DNA of 64,000 nt from Channallabes apus (GCA_030522415.1 CM060109.1:4370655-4434654), one strand, 5' to 3'. Positions 21,829 through 35,306 are shown, counted from the stretch's first letter. Translations and numbers: made by a program. Notes: generated by a model from the sequence alone, not told the origin.

Positions 21829-22783
21829 CTGCAACTCTCCTTGGGCAGGATCTTCTGGGTCTTAAAGAAAACCGGGCCTTTTGTACAGCCGCCCCCGAGT
21901 TCAGGAACTGAATTCGCTCATCTAACAAAAGGTCTGTTTATTGTCTTAGTTATCCTTGGGTATGGTTGGAAGTTGGATGAGATGGGGCACAACTCGTAGG
22001 TCTTCCCCTTGACGTCTACACTGGCAGTTCGAATGTGACCATCAGCGCCTGGAAACACCTTAGTGACTCTGCGTACTGGCCAGAAGGCTCGAGGAAGTTG
22101 GGGGTCGATGATTAAGACTACATCTCCGATTTCAATGGCCGCATTCTCCGTTTTCCAATTCTGCCGTGCTTGGAGACCTGGTAAGTAATACTTCAGAAAA
22201 TGCCCCCAAAAGTGTTCCACAAGCAGTTGGCTGTGGCGCCAGCATCAACTCAGAATCTCAGACTCCTGGTAGATGACTTGAGGTAATGACGCATCTCAAC
22301 GGCCAATTAGGAAGCAGTATGGGGTGATCTGGTCAAGGTCAGCTATGTCAGAGCAGGTGTACCCAAGAGGCTTTGAATTAAGGATGCCTTCCACCTCAAT
22401 CAGGACTGTCCTCAACACTTCCTCAGAAACAGTCTGGGCTCCGATGGTTACTCTGAGGGCTGCCTTGATAGAACGGATCTCCCTCTCCCAGCATCCACCG
22501 AAGTGAGGAGCGCTTGGCGGGTTGTAAGTGAACTTGATCTGCTGCTCGGCAAGATGGCTCTGTAATTCGTCTTGGAGCCATCATTCAGCTCATGTTCTCC
22601 TCCCTTGAAGTTGGTACCTTGGTCACACAACAACTCATGGTTTGCCTCGTCTAGCAATAAACCGTTGCAGAGGCATCAGAAACGAGTCTGAATCAATACT
22701 GGTGAGAAGATCAAGATGGGTTGCCGCAACTCTGACTGGGCAGGATCTTCTGGGTCTTAAAGAGAATGGGACCTTTTGTACAG
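21829..22783 (-). mobile_element. BEL/Pao retroelement remnant
   Basis: A 60-bp direct repeat (21829-21888 and 22724-22783, sharing GGGCAGGATCTTCTGGGTCT) brackets a minus-strand integrase fragment. The most economical reading is two LTR pieces around an internally deleted BEL/Pao element, but whole LTR borders are not visible. Confidence 0.6.
21918..22690 (-). pseudogene. BEL/Pao integrase C-terminal part
   Basis: Minus-strand reading gives LLCDQGTNFKGGEHEL (second catalytic aspartate of integrase), NPPSAPHFGGCWEREI (the region with the catalytic glutamate) and then the DUF5641-type end LPRAFWPVRRVTKVFPG, DGHIRTASVDVKG. This order is diagnostic of BEL/Pao Pol. The frames are interrupted (22657-22448 and 22220-21918 are separate, with a stop near 22310). 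RT, protease and gag are missing. Confidence 0.85.
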
Positions 22784-23374
22784 TTGTTGAAAAGTTTATT
22801 TTCTTCTACTTTAAAAACTGGTTAATCACTAATTCATAACTCCCTAGGCACAGGTTTTCAGCAGCAAGTAAAGGCAACTAATAAGAAGATGATTTTGGAA
22901 AACTTTTGTGTGTGTGTGAAGAATCAGGAGGACTGTCCAAAATTTCTTTCCTGGAGAGGAAAAGTGTGCTCTGGTAATAAGGAACTCACCTTACCACATT
23001 TCAGAGTATTCTAACCACTGTTTTTTCTTTGGAATGCCAATTCCACAAACCTACCTGCCATTGAAAACTGACACCTAGATGCAGACAAGTCTGGGAGCAT
23101 TATCACCATCATCTAGTGTGGTCTCCCAAGGTGACCAAGAAACCTAAAAGGCAATATCAGGAAGAAACTGCAATGGACAAACAGGGCGATGAGATTTAGC
23201 TCTCCACCCAGGTCCCGTGCATAACTAAACAATGCAAAAAAATTTACTCATGTGACTAGGGCAGAAATTAGGGTGTCCCGGATAAACTATGTTAATGTTA
23301 TGGCATTTATGTTTTTTGTTATTTTTAAAGAAGGTAAGAGAAGCAGTGAAATGTTCAGTGGATCAGCATAATAT
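22784..23374. other. No gene seen
   Basis: No recognisable domain. From about 23270 the sequence starts to resemble the L2 copy that follows. Confidence 0.4.
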
Positions 23375-25292
<1,918 letters not shown>

Positions 25293-25880
25293 CTGGAGAA
25301 GTAAAAGGAGAAAGAAAAATTAGACATTGAACACAAAATGTAATAAGGTTAGATTCTGAGATCATAAAATGTAAATGTAATCTATAGTAAATGTACAGTG
25401 AGAACATTACCCAACAAAAAGGAGTGTTTGAGATCAAATAAAACATTTGAGATTCTACATGAATGAAAATGTACTACTTTGTGGTCCAAGAAACCAACAG
25501 ATAGGAATTATTGGACTTGGAAACAGCTTTGATTGTGTAAAGATTCATGAGGCTCAGGGTCACCAACATGGATTTGTACAAAAAACTGCAGAGTGCTATT
25601 GATGTTCGTGATGTTGCACTCATCTAACTACAAGTGGCATTTCATTTGACACGAACCATACTGGCCCTAAAACAATTTTTGTAAATCATAATATGCTAAA
25701 TCTGCTGTAATATTTTTGTTATAATTGTGTAAAGATATGCAAGTTAATCACTCAAGATCAATTAAATGGATTGTCATTCCTATAAATGTCTTGGTTCAAT
25801 CATAATTTATCCACTCACAACATTCCGACTTCCTTATAGTTTTCTCCCATCTTATCCTATAGGCACTCTTTCACACATGT

Positions 25881-25953
<73 letters not shown>

Positions 25954-26025
25954 ACCAGTATAAAGGCCTGCAATAACCAACATTTGTTAGAACTACAGTC
26001 GACTCCGACTATCGTTGTGTGCACA
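25293..26025. other. Intron remnant and unannotated DNA
   Basis: The first 40 bases or so are the intron end of the decayed finger exon. No further gene is seen. Confidence 0.5.
25889..25951 (+). repeat. (CA)n microsatellite
   Basis: About 31 uninterrupted CA units. Confidence 0.97.
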
Positions 26026-26732
26026 TTAACACTAGAAGTGCCGGGCCAGTGTGACCTACTTACAGTATAACGCGGTTCACAGTCATTTTGACCGCCTATT
26101 GTTTTGAATGGGAAGCTGTTGCTGACACACAATGATCGCTAGATGGCGCTTTGACCCAAAGCAAATAGTTTAGCTCCAAGATCAACTTGCACTTGGGCAA
26201 TGCGCCGTTCATTCCCACGTTGATAATCAGCTGTATTTTTTTTTTTCATATTCAACTGAGAAAACCTACTACAGAGTCTCTAATGGGAGTCACTAAGTCT
26301 CTACTTAATTTTATAACGTTTTAAGAAAATTAATTAGTTTGTTCATTCTATTGGAAGCTTTTGAACTTTTCGGATGTTTTTTTAGTGTTTCAGTGCTTTA
26401 AATTAGTTCTGAACTCGCTTCCGTGAAATTATCGCTAAAACAATGTAATGACCCTCCTGAGGATATAAAACTTTATTATTGTGTTTGAATAAACATCACA
26501 GATCTACCACAAACTGAACAACTTCATTTTCCGGTATGGTAACATAAGCACCTCGGATACCCGTCGCTGCTGCTGTGGAAATATTACGCTACTGATATTA
26601 AATATAGAATATTTATTGAAACAAAAACTAATATCATTATAAAATATATAACTTATTGAATCGTTTATAACTTATCGAAAATGATTCGATGGATTTACAA
26701 GATGTATGCTATATAATTCTAAGGGTTTCCGG

Positions 26733-26806
26733 GTCGCTGGTGGCTCATTGGTATGTGTTTCGCTTGCCGTGTGGGAGACCTGGGTTCGATTCCCAGCCAG
26801 TGACCA
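26733..26806 (+). pseudogene. Retroposed tRNA-Gly(GCC)-like sequence
   Basis: Folds as a tRNA: acceptor TCGCTGG/CCAGTGA, anticodon stem TTCGC/GTGGG with loop TTGCCGT (anticodon GCC), and T arm CTGGGTTCGATTCCCAG. The sequence ends with an encoded CA tail and a (CAA)n-like stretch. The D stem is poor. The 11-bp direct repeat CTAAGGGTTTC flanks it exactly (26719-26729, 26819-26829), which shows it was retroposed. A tRNA pseudogene or minimal SINE, not a functional tRNA gene. Confidence 0.8.
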
Positions 26807-27068
26807 ACAACAATAATGCTAAGGGTTTCTAAATTAAGTTGAAATGTAAATTATTGTGTCCTACTTATACGATGTCCTTGTGATTATAATGATTATAATA
26901 AATAATACAGTAAATATAAACACTGCCTTTTGCAAAGTGAAAGTGAGTGCCGTTGATCAAAAGGCTGATAAACGCGCACGCAGATATGAGCAGATTTATC
27001 GATAAAACGTCACTGAATGCGTCATTCAGTGAGTATATGGAACTATCTCAGGTTTCACTCCATATATG

Positions 27069-27072
<4 letters not shown>

Positions 27073-27112
<40 letters not shown>
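27073..27112 (+). repeat. (TA)n microsatellite
   Basis: About 20 TA units inside the composite element. Confidence 0.95.
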
Positions 27113-27114
<2 letters not shown>

Positions 27115-28139
27115 TTCCATGAAATATCGACAATTCGCCATTCATTCCCGCATTGATAATCAGCGATATTTTATAAGGAGATTTAGGGATTTAGCTCTAC
27201 TTGATTTTATATAATTTTTAGAAAATTCATTAGTTCGTTCATTCTATTTGACGCCTCTGAATGTCTCGGATGGAGCAGGAGCAGCGATTTAGTTCTGAAC
27301 ACGCTTCCGTGAAATTATCGCTAAAACAATGTTAAACGTTATAATATAATATAAACGTTTCAATAAGTTATATATTTTATAATGGTATTTGTTTTTGTTT
27401 CAATATATATTCTATATTTAATATCAGTAGCGTAATATTTCCACAGCAGCAGCGACAGGTATCCGAGGGGCTTATGTTACCATACCGGAAAAGTGAAGTT
27501 GTTCATTTGTGGTAGATCTGATATATTCAAACACAATAATAAAGCTTTATATCCTCAGGCACTGTCACACACACAAAAAAAAAACATCCGGGATGTTCAG
27601 AAGCTTCAAATAGACTGAACGAACTAATGAATTTTCTTAAAACGTTATAAAATTAACTAGAGCTAAATCGCTAAATCTCCTCATAAAATATGAGTTGATA
27701 TTTCACAGAAGCATATTATATATATATAAACTGCATATCTGCATATATGGAGTGAAACCTGAGATAGTTCCATATACTCACTGAATGACACATAGATAAT
27801 ATGCGCGATCCCATGCGCCATCTGCTGAGAGTAATGAGAATCGCAGGTTGGAAAAGGCAGGAAACGTCATGCCGCCGCGCAGCTGTCAGGAATTTCACGT
27901 AAATAAGAGCAAAATAGCTTTATACTGCCTTTTACTGGTGCGATTTAAAAAATTTAAGCATGCAGGGTGATTAAGCTCACATATCTTGGAAAAGTCATGA
28001 AAGGAGGATCCTGGATTTTGATTGAGTGTGAAGTTTTTTTTTTCCCCCTTGCGGTCAAAATGACCGTGCTCGGTGCTTCTAGTGTTAAATCATTCCTCTT
28101 TCATTACAAGGTGGCTCTTACTTTTTCCACATTATTTAA

Positions 28140-28809
28140 TTGTCACGCTCTCAGCACTAAGGAGAGACAGGCACTGGAGAATCAAGGCGCTCTCCTTGGT
28201 AAACATCAGGAGGAGCTTGTCACCACCAGGCAGACGCTTGATGATGTCACCGCCCAAATGCAGCGCCTCCAGAAGCCTACAGCACGGTCCACACTCACAG
28301 ATCTCCCGCGAGAGCCATGCCTGCCAGCCCTTCCCACTTACGGCAGAGAGCCAGGTACATTCTTCCTGTCTCAATGTTCCCTGATTTTTGAACTTCAGGC
28401 CTCCACCTTCTCTTCTGAAAGATCCCGGGTAGCCTATGTTATCACACTTCTCACGGGTAGGGCCCGGGAGTGGAGCACAGCTCTCAGGGATGCACATGAC
28501 CCATGTTGTGATATTTTTGAGGACTTTTCATGTCGCTTCCTCCTCATCGCCCATACGACTGCCCCATCAACCTTCTCCCGGGCACCTCCCCGCCCAAAGG
28601 GACTCTTGGAGAACAACCTCTATGTGAAAGCAGAGCAATGCGAGTTCCACACATCCTCTACCACCTTCCTGGGATTTGTCATCTCACCGTCCATGCTGGA
28701 GATAGAACCAGCCAAGGTCCAGGCTGTCACTGGCTGGCCTATACCAGCTTTGCGGCGAGACCTCCAATGGTTCCTGGGTTTTGCCAACTTCTACAGCTGC
28801 TTCATATGA
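28140..28809 (+). pseudogene. Gypsy gag joined in frame to RT end
   Basis: One open frame (it extends upstream to 27967 across the neighbouring element's end). The gag part includes the coiled-coil-like [20 protein letters not shown] and the Gypsy capsid block [14 protein letters not shown]. Near 28590 it passes directly, without a stop, to [22 protein letters not shown] and [15 protein letters not shown]. The catalytic RT core is absent, so the join is an internal deletion that preserved frame by chance. Ends at TGA 28807-28809. Confidence 0.82.
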
Positions 28810-30100
28810 GGATACAGCTCCGTTGCCAACCCCCTGACCTTCCTGACCTCCGCAAAGACCCGGTTCTGCTGGGATAAGGAAGCCGACCAAGCCTTCGCTA
28901 ACCTTAAGAAAAGATTTACCTCTGCTCCCATCCTCACTACCCCTGACCCTTCTCTCCAGTTTGTGGTGGAGGTCGGCGCCTCGAATAGCGGGGTTGGAGG
29001 CATCCTCTCCCAAATGTCCACCTAGGACAACCAGATGCACCCATGCGCATGCTAAGAGACTCAATGCTCGTCAAGCTAGATGGTCATTCTTCTTCTCCAG
29101 ATTTAATTTCACCCTGTCCTACCGGCCAGGCTCAAGGAATTCTAAGCCAGACACCCTCTCACGCCAGTTTTCACCCTCCCAGGAGCCTACACCATATGAC
29201 ACCATCCTCCCGTCCCACTGCTTTGCGCAGCCATGGAACTGGACATAGAGAGCAAGGTTCGGCAGGCTCTGGCCCAGGAGCCCAGACTAAGTGATGTTCC
29301 ACCTAACCATCTCTTTATTCCCCCTCACCTGTGCTCACAAGTCCTGGACTGGGCCCATGAATCCAAGCTATCTTGTCACCCAGGCGCTGCCTGAACCTGC
29401 TTCATCGTCCAGAAATGATTCTTGTGGTCCACGTTGGAGGAAGATGTGTCCAGATCCGTGGAGGCTTGCGACATCTGCACCCGTTGTAAGAATCACAACC
29501 GACCAACTGCTGGCCATCTCAGACACATAGTGCGGTTGATTTTGTCACCGGCCTACCCTCGTCCGATGGCAACAACTGCATTATGACCATTGTCGACCGT
29601 TTTTTCAAATCAGTGCACCTTGTGCCCCTTCCTAAGCTGCCATCTGCCAAAGAGACTGCAGAACTACTCGTCCTCCATGTATTTCATCTCCATGCCCCCC
29701 CCCCACGGACATTGTGTCAGACTGGGTCCCGCAGTTCACCTCTTGGTTTTGGGGCGTGTTCTGCAGGCTCGTCGGGGCCACTCTAGCCTATCATCGGGTT
29801 TCCATATCCAGTCCAATGGGCAAACTGAGCGCATGAACCGTGTCTGCTAGAGGTTTCCCTCCGCTGCATGATGACCCGGGACTCTACCACCTGGAGCAAG
29901 TTTCTCCCTTGGGTCGAATATGCCCACAACTTTCTGCCCTCTGCATCGACAGGCTTGTCCCCCGTTCCAGTGCTGCTTAGGCTACCAACCTCCACTCTTC
30001 CCAGTCCAAGAATAAGAGGTGGAGACTCCGTCAGCCCAAGACTTCGTCCGTTGCTGCAAGCAAACGTGGCTACGTGCTAGACAAACTCTGCTATGAACTA
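28810..30100 (+). pseudogene. Gypsy RNase H and integrase, decayed
   Basis: RNase H scraps: [19 protein letters not shown] near 28960 and [20 protein letters not shown] near 29110. Integrase scraps: [13 protein letters not shown] near 29470, [32 protein letters not shown] (29580-29640) and IQSNGQTERMNRVC (29810-29850). At least five frame changes or stops occur. The family matches the Gypsy at 4888-7365 in motif order, but chromodomain and LTR are not seen here. Confidence 0.82.
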
Positions 30101-30424
30101 TCTCCTCTTATAAGAAACAGGCGAGTAAAGGGCTGCAGAGCACGCTTGACCACCTTCTTGGCATCCCACCTTCATCCTCAGCTGACCACAACCTCAACAT
30201 AGTCTGTAAAGGGCCGAAGATTGCATTGCCTGCCCTTCCTTAAAACTTCCACTCTCCATCCTGGCACCCTTCCGAATTTTTCTAAATAAATGAGCACCTT
30301 TCCCACCAATCAGTTTTTCCACATATCTGTGAGACACTTGTCTAGATCAGGCTGTAATCGGAATGAAAAAAATTATAAATAATAGGAGACCAATAGTGCA
30401 TTTGCCCAGTGTTTATTTACAAGA
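30101..30424. other. No gene seen
   Basis: No open frame or repeat recognised beyond the decayed Gypsy end. Confidence 0.4.
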
Positions 30425-31400
30425 AGCGAATAATTCAATTAAATTTTATTTACATAGCGCTTTTAACAATGCTCATTGTCTCAAAGCAGCTTCACAAAAA
30501 TTTAAGAAATTTTACAAAAAAATAAAAGAATTTTTTTTTTTTAGAAAATAAAATTATTGGAAGTGTGTATGTGTGAGAAAAATGTGTCTAGATAATAATG
30601 ACATGAATGAATGATGAATGAAATGTCTCTGATGAGCAAGCCAAGGGTGACAACGACGGTGGCAAGGAAAAACTCCCTGAGATGGCATTAGGAAGAAACC
30701 TTGAGAGGAACCAGACTCAACAGGGAACCCATCCTCATTTGGGTGATAATAAATAGAAATGATATAACATCATGTGTGTTGTGCAGGTGAAAGTTCAATA
30801 TGACAGAAATCTTTTAAATTGACATGAAGACCAGTTCAGCATAGGGACGAGTCAGTAGGTGCAGAGGGCAGATGAGGTCTGGATCACTGGAAGCTCAGGA
30901 GCAGCATGTGTAACTCCAACCATCATAAAGCTGAATCCAGCTGGAGCTGGTCCTTCTCTGGATGCCTCAGGAACCTCGCAGGGTTGGCCTTTGTCTACTG
31001 AAGCTGGCACAATCTCCCGATGCCTCGGGATGGGTAGAGAAAATACAGAACAGATGGGGAGAATTAGCGTAGTTGCCATTTAGGATAGGTGTACTGGAGT
31101 ATGAGGTTATGGGATGAGTTATGTGTATGCCAGATTATGAGGTTATGGGATGAGTTATGTGTATGCCAGATTAAAAAGATGCGTCTTGAGTCTACTTTTG
31201 AACTGGGAAACCGAGTCTGCTCCCCGAACACTGTCTGGAAGGCTATTCCAAAGCTTTGGAGCTAAATATGAAAATGCCCTACCCCCTTTTGTAGATTTTG
31301 AAATTGTGGGAACTACCAGAAGTCCAGAGTTTTGTGATCTTAAGGAGCATGGTGGATTGTAGCGTATCAGAAGACTGGTTAGGTATGTGTTAGGTAATCA
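30425..31400 (-). mobile_element. L2 LINE 3' end, minus strand
   Basis: 30425-31080 is the L2 3' UTR in reverse (CCTTGAGAGGAACCAGACTC at about 30700, start ATTAAATTTTATTTACATAG). 31170-31360 is the reverse of the RT C-terminal end (minus reading ...APKLWNSLP...). A 36-bp unit beginning TGAGGTTATGGGATGAGTTA is duplicated head to tail at about 31102-31173. Confidence 0.85.
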
Positions 31401-31411
31401 TTTAAATTAGC

Positions 31412-32353
31412 AGTTATCAAACCTATAATTAAGAAACCTGACCTCGACCCCTTTCAGCTGTCCAATTACAGGCCAATATCAAACCTCCCCTTTATCTCTA
31501 AGATTCTGGAAAAGATAGTAGCGAAGCAGCTATGCTCATATCTACATAGAAATGGCATACATGAACTGTATCAGTCAGGATTTAGGCCTCATCACAGCAC
31601 AGAAACAGCACTCGTTAAAGTAGTAAATGACCTCCTATTGGCCTCTGATCAGGGTTGTGTAACTATGCTTGTATTACTCGACCTCAGTGCAGCTTTGGAC
31701 ACCATTGATCATGCTATTCTTTTTCACAGATTAGAAAATCTAGTAGGAATTAAGGGTACAGCCCTCTCCTGGCTCAGATCCTATTTGACCGATCGTTATC
31801 AGTATGTAGACTTAAATGGTGATTATTCTGCATGTTCTCTAGTGGAGTTTGGCGTTCCGCAGGGTTCAGTTTTAGGCCCACTGCTTTTTTCCCTTTACAT
31901 GCTTCCTCTGGGCACCACAATCCATAAGCATGGTATTAGTTTTCATTGTTATGCTTATGACACACAGTTATATGTCTCAGCAAAACCTGATGAGAAAAAC
32001 CAGCTTACTAAAGTTGAGCAATGAGTGAAGTACATAAGAAATTGGATGCTAATTAACGTCCTTCTGCTTAATCCGGATAAGACAAAAGTTCTAGTCATAG
32101 GACCGCAAACAGCTAAGAGTAAAATTTTAGATCACCCCGTAACTTTAGATGGTCTTTCTGTTCCATCAAGTGCAACAGTAAAAGACCTCAGTGTGATTAT
32201 AGATTCCAGCCTTTCATTTGAAGGTCATGTATATAATATTACCAGGATAGCATTCTTTCACCTCAGAAATATTGCCAAGATAAGAAATATATTGTCGCTA
32301 AACGATGCAGAAAAACTAGTTCATGCTTTTATCATCTCTAGGTTGGACTATAG
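31412..32353 (+). pseudogene. L2 LINE reverse transcriptase fragment
   Basis: Plus-strand [22 protein letters not shown] then [57 protein letters not shown] and a damaged catalytic box, [10 protein letters not shown] (YADD to YAYD). A TGA at 32022-32024 splits it; the frame continues to DAEKLVHAFIISRLDY at 32350, where sequence is cut off by other repeats. It lies head to head with the minus-strand L2 at 30425-31400. Confidence 0.88.
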
Positions 32354-32388
32354 CAGTGGTTCTCAAAGTGTGGGGCACACCCCACTAG
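32354..32388 (+). mobile_element. hAT terminal fragment, 35 bp
   Basis: CAGTGGTTCTCAAAGTGTGG and CACCCCACTAG match the left end of the elements at 57797 and 61055. It is cut off by the TCAA tail of the next LINE. Confidence 0.75.
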
Positions 32389-33425
32389 TCAATCAATCAA
32401 TCAACATTTATTTATATAGCACTTTACAGCAACCAAAGTTGAACCAAAGTGCTTCACAGCACTAAAAAATGACAATAAAATAGCAATAAAAATTTTTATA
32501 GTTATAAATAAATAAATTAATATTATAAATGGAAGTTATAGTAACAGTAATAATGATAACAATAATAAAAAAATAAATAAAAATTAATAAAACTAAATTA
32601 TAAAAAGCATAAAATTATAAAATATTAAAAGCCATTCTAAATAAGTGGGTCTTTAGTTGTGCTTTAAACAAAGGAAGGTCCTTAATTTTGCGTAACTCTG
32701 GTGGAATGGTGTTCCAGAGTTTAGGGCCAGCGACTGCAAAGGAGCGATCACCCCATTGCTTGTATCTTGACCGAGGGACCACTAGCAGGTTTTGGTTTGC
32801 AGAATGTAAGGCTCTACCTTGGTGATAGGAGCTTATTGTCTCACACAAGTAGGGCGGTGCCAGACCATTAATCGCATTAAAAACAAACATCAAAAGATTA
32901 AACTGTATCCGGAACTGTACCGGAAGCCAGTGTAGGGAATACAAGATTGGTGTGATGTGATAATTTTTTCGGTTATTGGTCAGCATACGAGCCGCAGCAT
33001 TCTGCACAAGTTGCAGACGATGTAACCGAGCTTGAGTGATTCCCACATAAAGTGCGTTGCAATAGTCTAGCCGCGAACTAATAAAAGCATGAATTGCTTT
33101 CTCCAGGTCGCTCTGGTTCAAAAAGGGTTTGACCTTTGCAAGGAGGCGAAGATGAAAAAATCCTGCCCTGACAACCGAGTCAATGTGAGTCTGAAAGTTT
33201 AAACTGCTGTCTAAAGTCACCCCCAAATTTTTGACTGCATGGCTCAAATTAGGAACTGGAAAATCAAGACCAGCAGTGATAAAACCAGAAACGTTTGGGG
33301 TCCCAAACATAATACACTCTGTTTTACGCTCATTCACACAGAGATAGTTTTGTGACAGCCAGAGTTTGATGTCATACAGACAACTGTGAATTGATTTAAG
33401 TGCTTCAGAAGAATTTGGCACAATT
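32389..33425 (-). pseudogene. LINE C (L2 clade), RT C-terminal part and tail
   Basis: Minus frame 33421-32615: NSSEALKSIHSCLYDIKLWL, HAVKNLGVTLDSSLNFQTHI, ISSRLDYCNALYVG, LVQNAAARMLT and PKLWNTIPPELR, the complete C-terminal half of an L2-type protein. Its 3' tail is (TTGA)n on the minus strand at 32389. The N-terminal neighbour lies at 35897-36341: LINE B was inserted between the two halves, and both sides join at codon level across the 5-bp duplication CAATT. Confidence 0.9.
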
Positions 33426-33446
33426 AATAATAATAATAAGTTTATT

Positions 33447-35306
33447 TTATATAGCGCCTTTCAAGAGACTCAAGGTCGCTTTACAATAACAAAAATGCTT
33501 ACACATAGAAAGAGACATCTGAAAAATGACAGAACAAAATATAGATAAACATGAAAACTGGTAGTGTTTATCTAACACATATTCAAAGAGTGGAAAAACA
33601 GGACGAGAAAAGATATGTTTTAAGGTGGGTTTTGAAATCCTGTAATGAAGAAAGATCACGGAAACACACATGTGTTTGGGAATAGAATTCCAGAGTGTGG
33701 GGGCAGAAATGCTAAATGCTCGTCCTACAAATGATGCTAATCTATGATGAGAAATTACCAGTAGACCATCATCTGCAGATCGGAGTGTGCGAGCAGGGGA
33801 GTAAGTATGAATAAGATCTGAGATATATGGAGGGGCAAGACCATGGAGTCCTTTGAAGGTGATAAGGAGAATCTTGTATTGGATGCGGGAGCGAATGGGT
33901 AGCCAATGAAGTTTGTGTAGGATGGGAGTGATGTGTGAGGATTTCTTTGTATAAGTGAGGACCCTAGCAGCAGAGTTCTGAATGTATTGGAGCTTATTTA
34001 ATGTTGTATTTGGTAGACCATAGAAAAGAGAATTACAGTAGTCGAGTCGAGAAGTAATGAAAGCGTGGACCAGTGTCTCAGCATCCTTGATGTCTAAGAA
34101 GGGTCGTAGACGAGCTATATTATGGAGGTGATAGAAGGCAGATTTAGTAAGTGAAGAAATGTGAGGTAGAAAGGAAAGATGGGAGTCAAAAGTTATACCC
34201 AGATTTTTAACGGTGGTGGAAGATCTAACCAAGGTCCCGGAAATGTTAACAGTATCAGTACAGAGAGCTGCAATGGTTTTAGGTGAACCAACAAGTAAAA
34301 AATCTGTTTTGTCAGTATTGAGCTTGAGAAGGTTACCAGTCATCCAAGCATTTATGTCATCAATACAATCAGAAACGGAGTTAGTGGGAAAGGGATGGTA
34401 GTGTCGAAAGCTGATATAGAGTTGAGTGTCGTCTGCATAACAGTGGAAATTGAAACCATGGCGGCGGATGATTTTACCTAGAGGAAGCATGTAGATGATG
34501 AACAGTAGTGGGCCAAGAACAGAACCCTGCGGAACACCATGAGAAACAGGAGCGGTAGAAGATTTAGACTGGCGGATAGTAATATAGTGTTGTCGGTCAG
34601 ACAGATAAGAAGCGAACCAGGATAAGGCAGTTCCAGAAATACCAAGAGCAGAGAGTCGTGAGATGAGAATATTGTGAGAGATAGTATCAAATGCAGAAGA
34701 GAGGTCTAACAGAATCAAAATGCTAGCAGAGCCAGCATCAGAAGCCATAAGAAGGTCATTGACAACCTTAAGAAGCGCTGTCTCTGTACTGTGGTGAGGG
34801 CGAAAACCGGATTGGAAACATTCATACAGATTATGAGATGACAAATAGGATTGTAGTTGAACAGCAACAACTTTTTCAAGTATTTTGGAGAGTAGCGGAA
34901 GATTTGAAATTGGTCGGTAGTTGGCCATATCAGCCGGGTCAAGGCCAGGTTTCTTTAAGACTGGTGTGACAGCTGCAGTTTTTAATTCAAGAGGAACAAC
35001 ACCAGTGTTCAAGATTTTAGAAATGAGAAGTGAAATAGGCCGTGAAATAACAGGTGCAGAGTATTTAAGCAGGGACGTAGGGGCAGGATCAAGGTGACAG
35101 AAAGAAGGATTGACTTTACTGAGTAATTCAGAAATAAAAGCAGGAGTTGGAGGATCGAAATCAGTAAAAATACCAGTTGCAAAGTCCATGGGGAAGTCAT
35201 TTGAGTGAATAGGGGAGTATACTGTTGAAAAGAGAGAATGTATATGAGTTATTTTATTTTGGAAGTAAAGTAAGAATGACTCACAGAGATCTACAGAGTT
35301 GGTCAT
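33447..35306 (-). CDS. LINE B reverse transcriptase, long open frame
   Basis: 619 codons without a stop. It contains [77 protein letters not shown], the intact catalytic box CYADDTQLYIS, and the C-terminal FITSRLDYCNSLFYGLP, LQYIQNSAARVLT and APTLWNSIP. This is the least damaged LINE RT in the window. The last 60 or so residues look out of register with the family, so a late frameshift is likely. The endonuclease lies upstream in another frame, so a full ORF2 is not intact. Confidence 0.9.
   Translation of the reverse strand: MTNSVDLCESFLLYFQNKITHIHSLFSTVYSPIHSNDFPMDFATGIFTDFDPPTPAFISELLSKVNPSFCHLDPAPTSLLKYSAPVISRPISLLISKILNTGVVPLELKTAAVTPVLKKPGLDPADMANYRPISNLPLLSKILEKVVAVQLQSYLSSHNLYECFQSGFRPHHSTETALLKVVNDLLMASDAGSASILILLDLSSAFDTISHNILISRLSALGISGTALSWFASYLSDRQHYITIRQSKSSTAPVSHGVPQGSVLGPLLFIIYMLPLGKIIRRHGFNFHCYADDTQLYISFRHYHPFPTNSVSDCIDDINAWMTGNLLKLNTDKTDFLLVGSPKTIAALCTDTVNISGTLVRSSTTVKNLGITFDSHLSFLPHISSLTKSAFYHLHNIARLRPFLDIKDAETLVHAFITSRLDYCNSLFYGLPNTTLNKLQYIQNSAARVLTYTKKSSHITPILHKLHWLPIRSRIQYKILLITFKGLHGLAPPYISDLIHTYSPARTLRSADDGLLVISHHRLASFVGRAFSISAPTLWNSIPKHMCVSVIFLHYRISKPTLKHIFSRPVFPLFEYVLDKHYQFSCLSIFCSVIFQMSLSMCKHFCYCKATLSLLKGAI

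Larger units (their letters stand above)
26030..28084. mobile_element. TTAA-bounded piggyBac-like composite element
   Basis: 2055 bp flanked by TTAA on both sides (26026-26029, 28085-28088). The ends CACTAGAAGTGCCGGGC and CACTAGAAGCACCGAGC (inverse of the right end) are alike, and both ends carry a subterminal GTCATTTTGACCGC. Inside are nested inverted repeats: 26456-26660 pairs with 27359-27559, 27021-27083 with 27717-27788, and 27166-27220 with 27640-27700. No transposase is present. TTAA and TIR start suggest piggyBac; the family is inferred from the target site. Confidence 0.72.
28140..30100 (+). mobile_element. Ty3/Gypsy element with internal deletion
   Basis: Plus-strand order: gag N-terminal region, RT thumb, RNase H, integrase. 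Most of gag, protease and the catalytic RT are missing. No LTR is recognised on either side. Stops and shifts break the pol part repeatedly. Confidence 0.85.

Noticed and set aside
25857..26132. Open frames over the CA repeat
   Set aside because: The frames are made by the (CA)n tract and lack any motif.
26733..26806. Functional tRNA-Gly gene
   Set aside because: D stem is poorly paired, a CA tail is encoded in the DNA, and an exact 11-bp target duplication shows retroposition.
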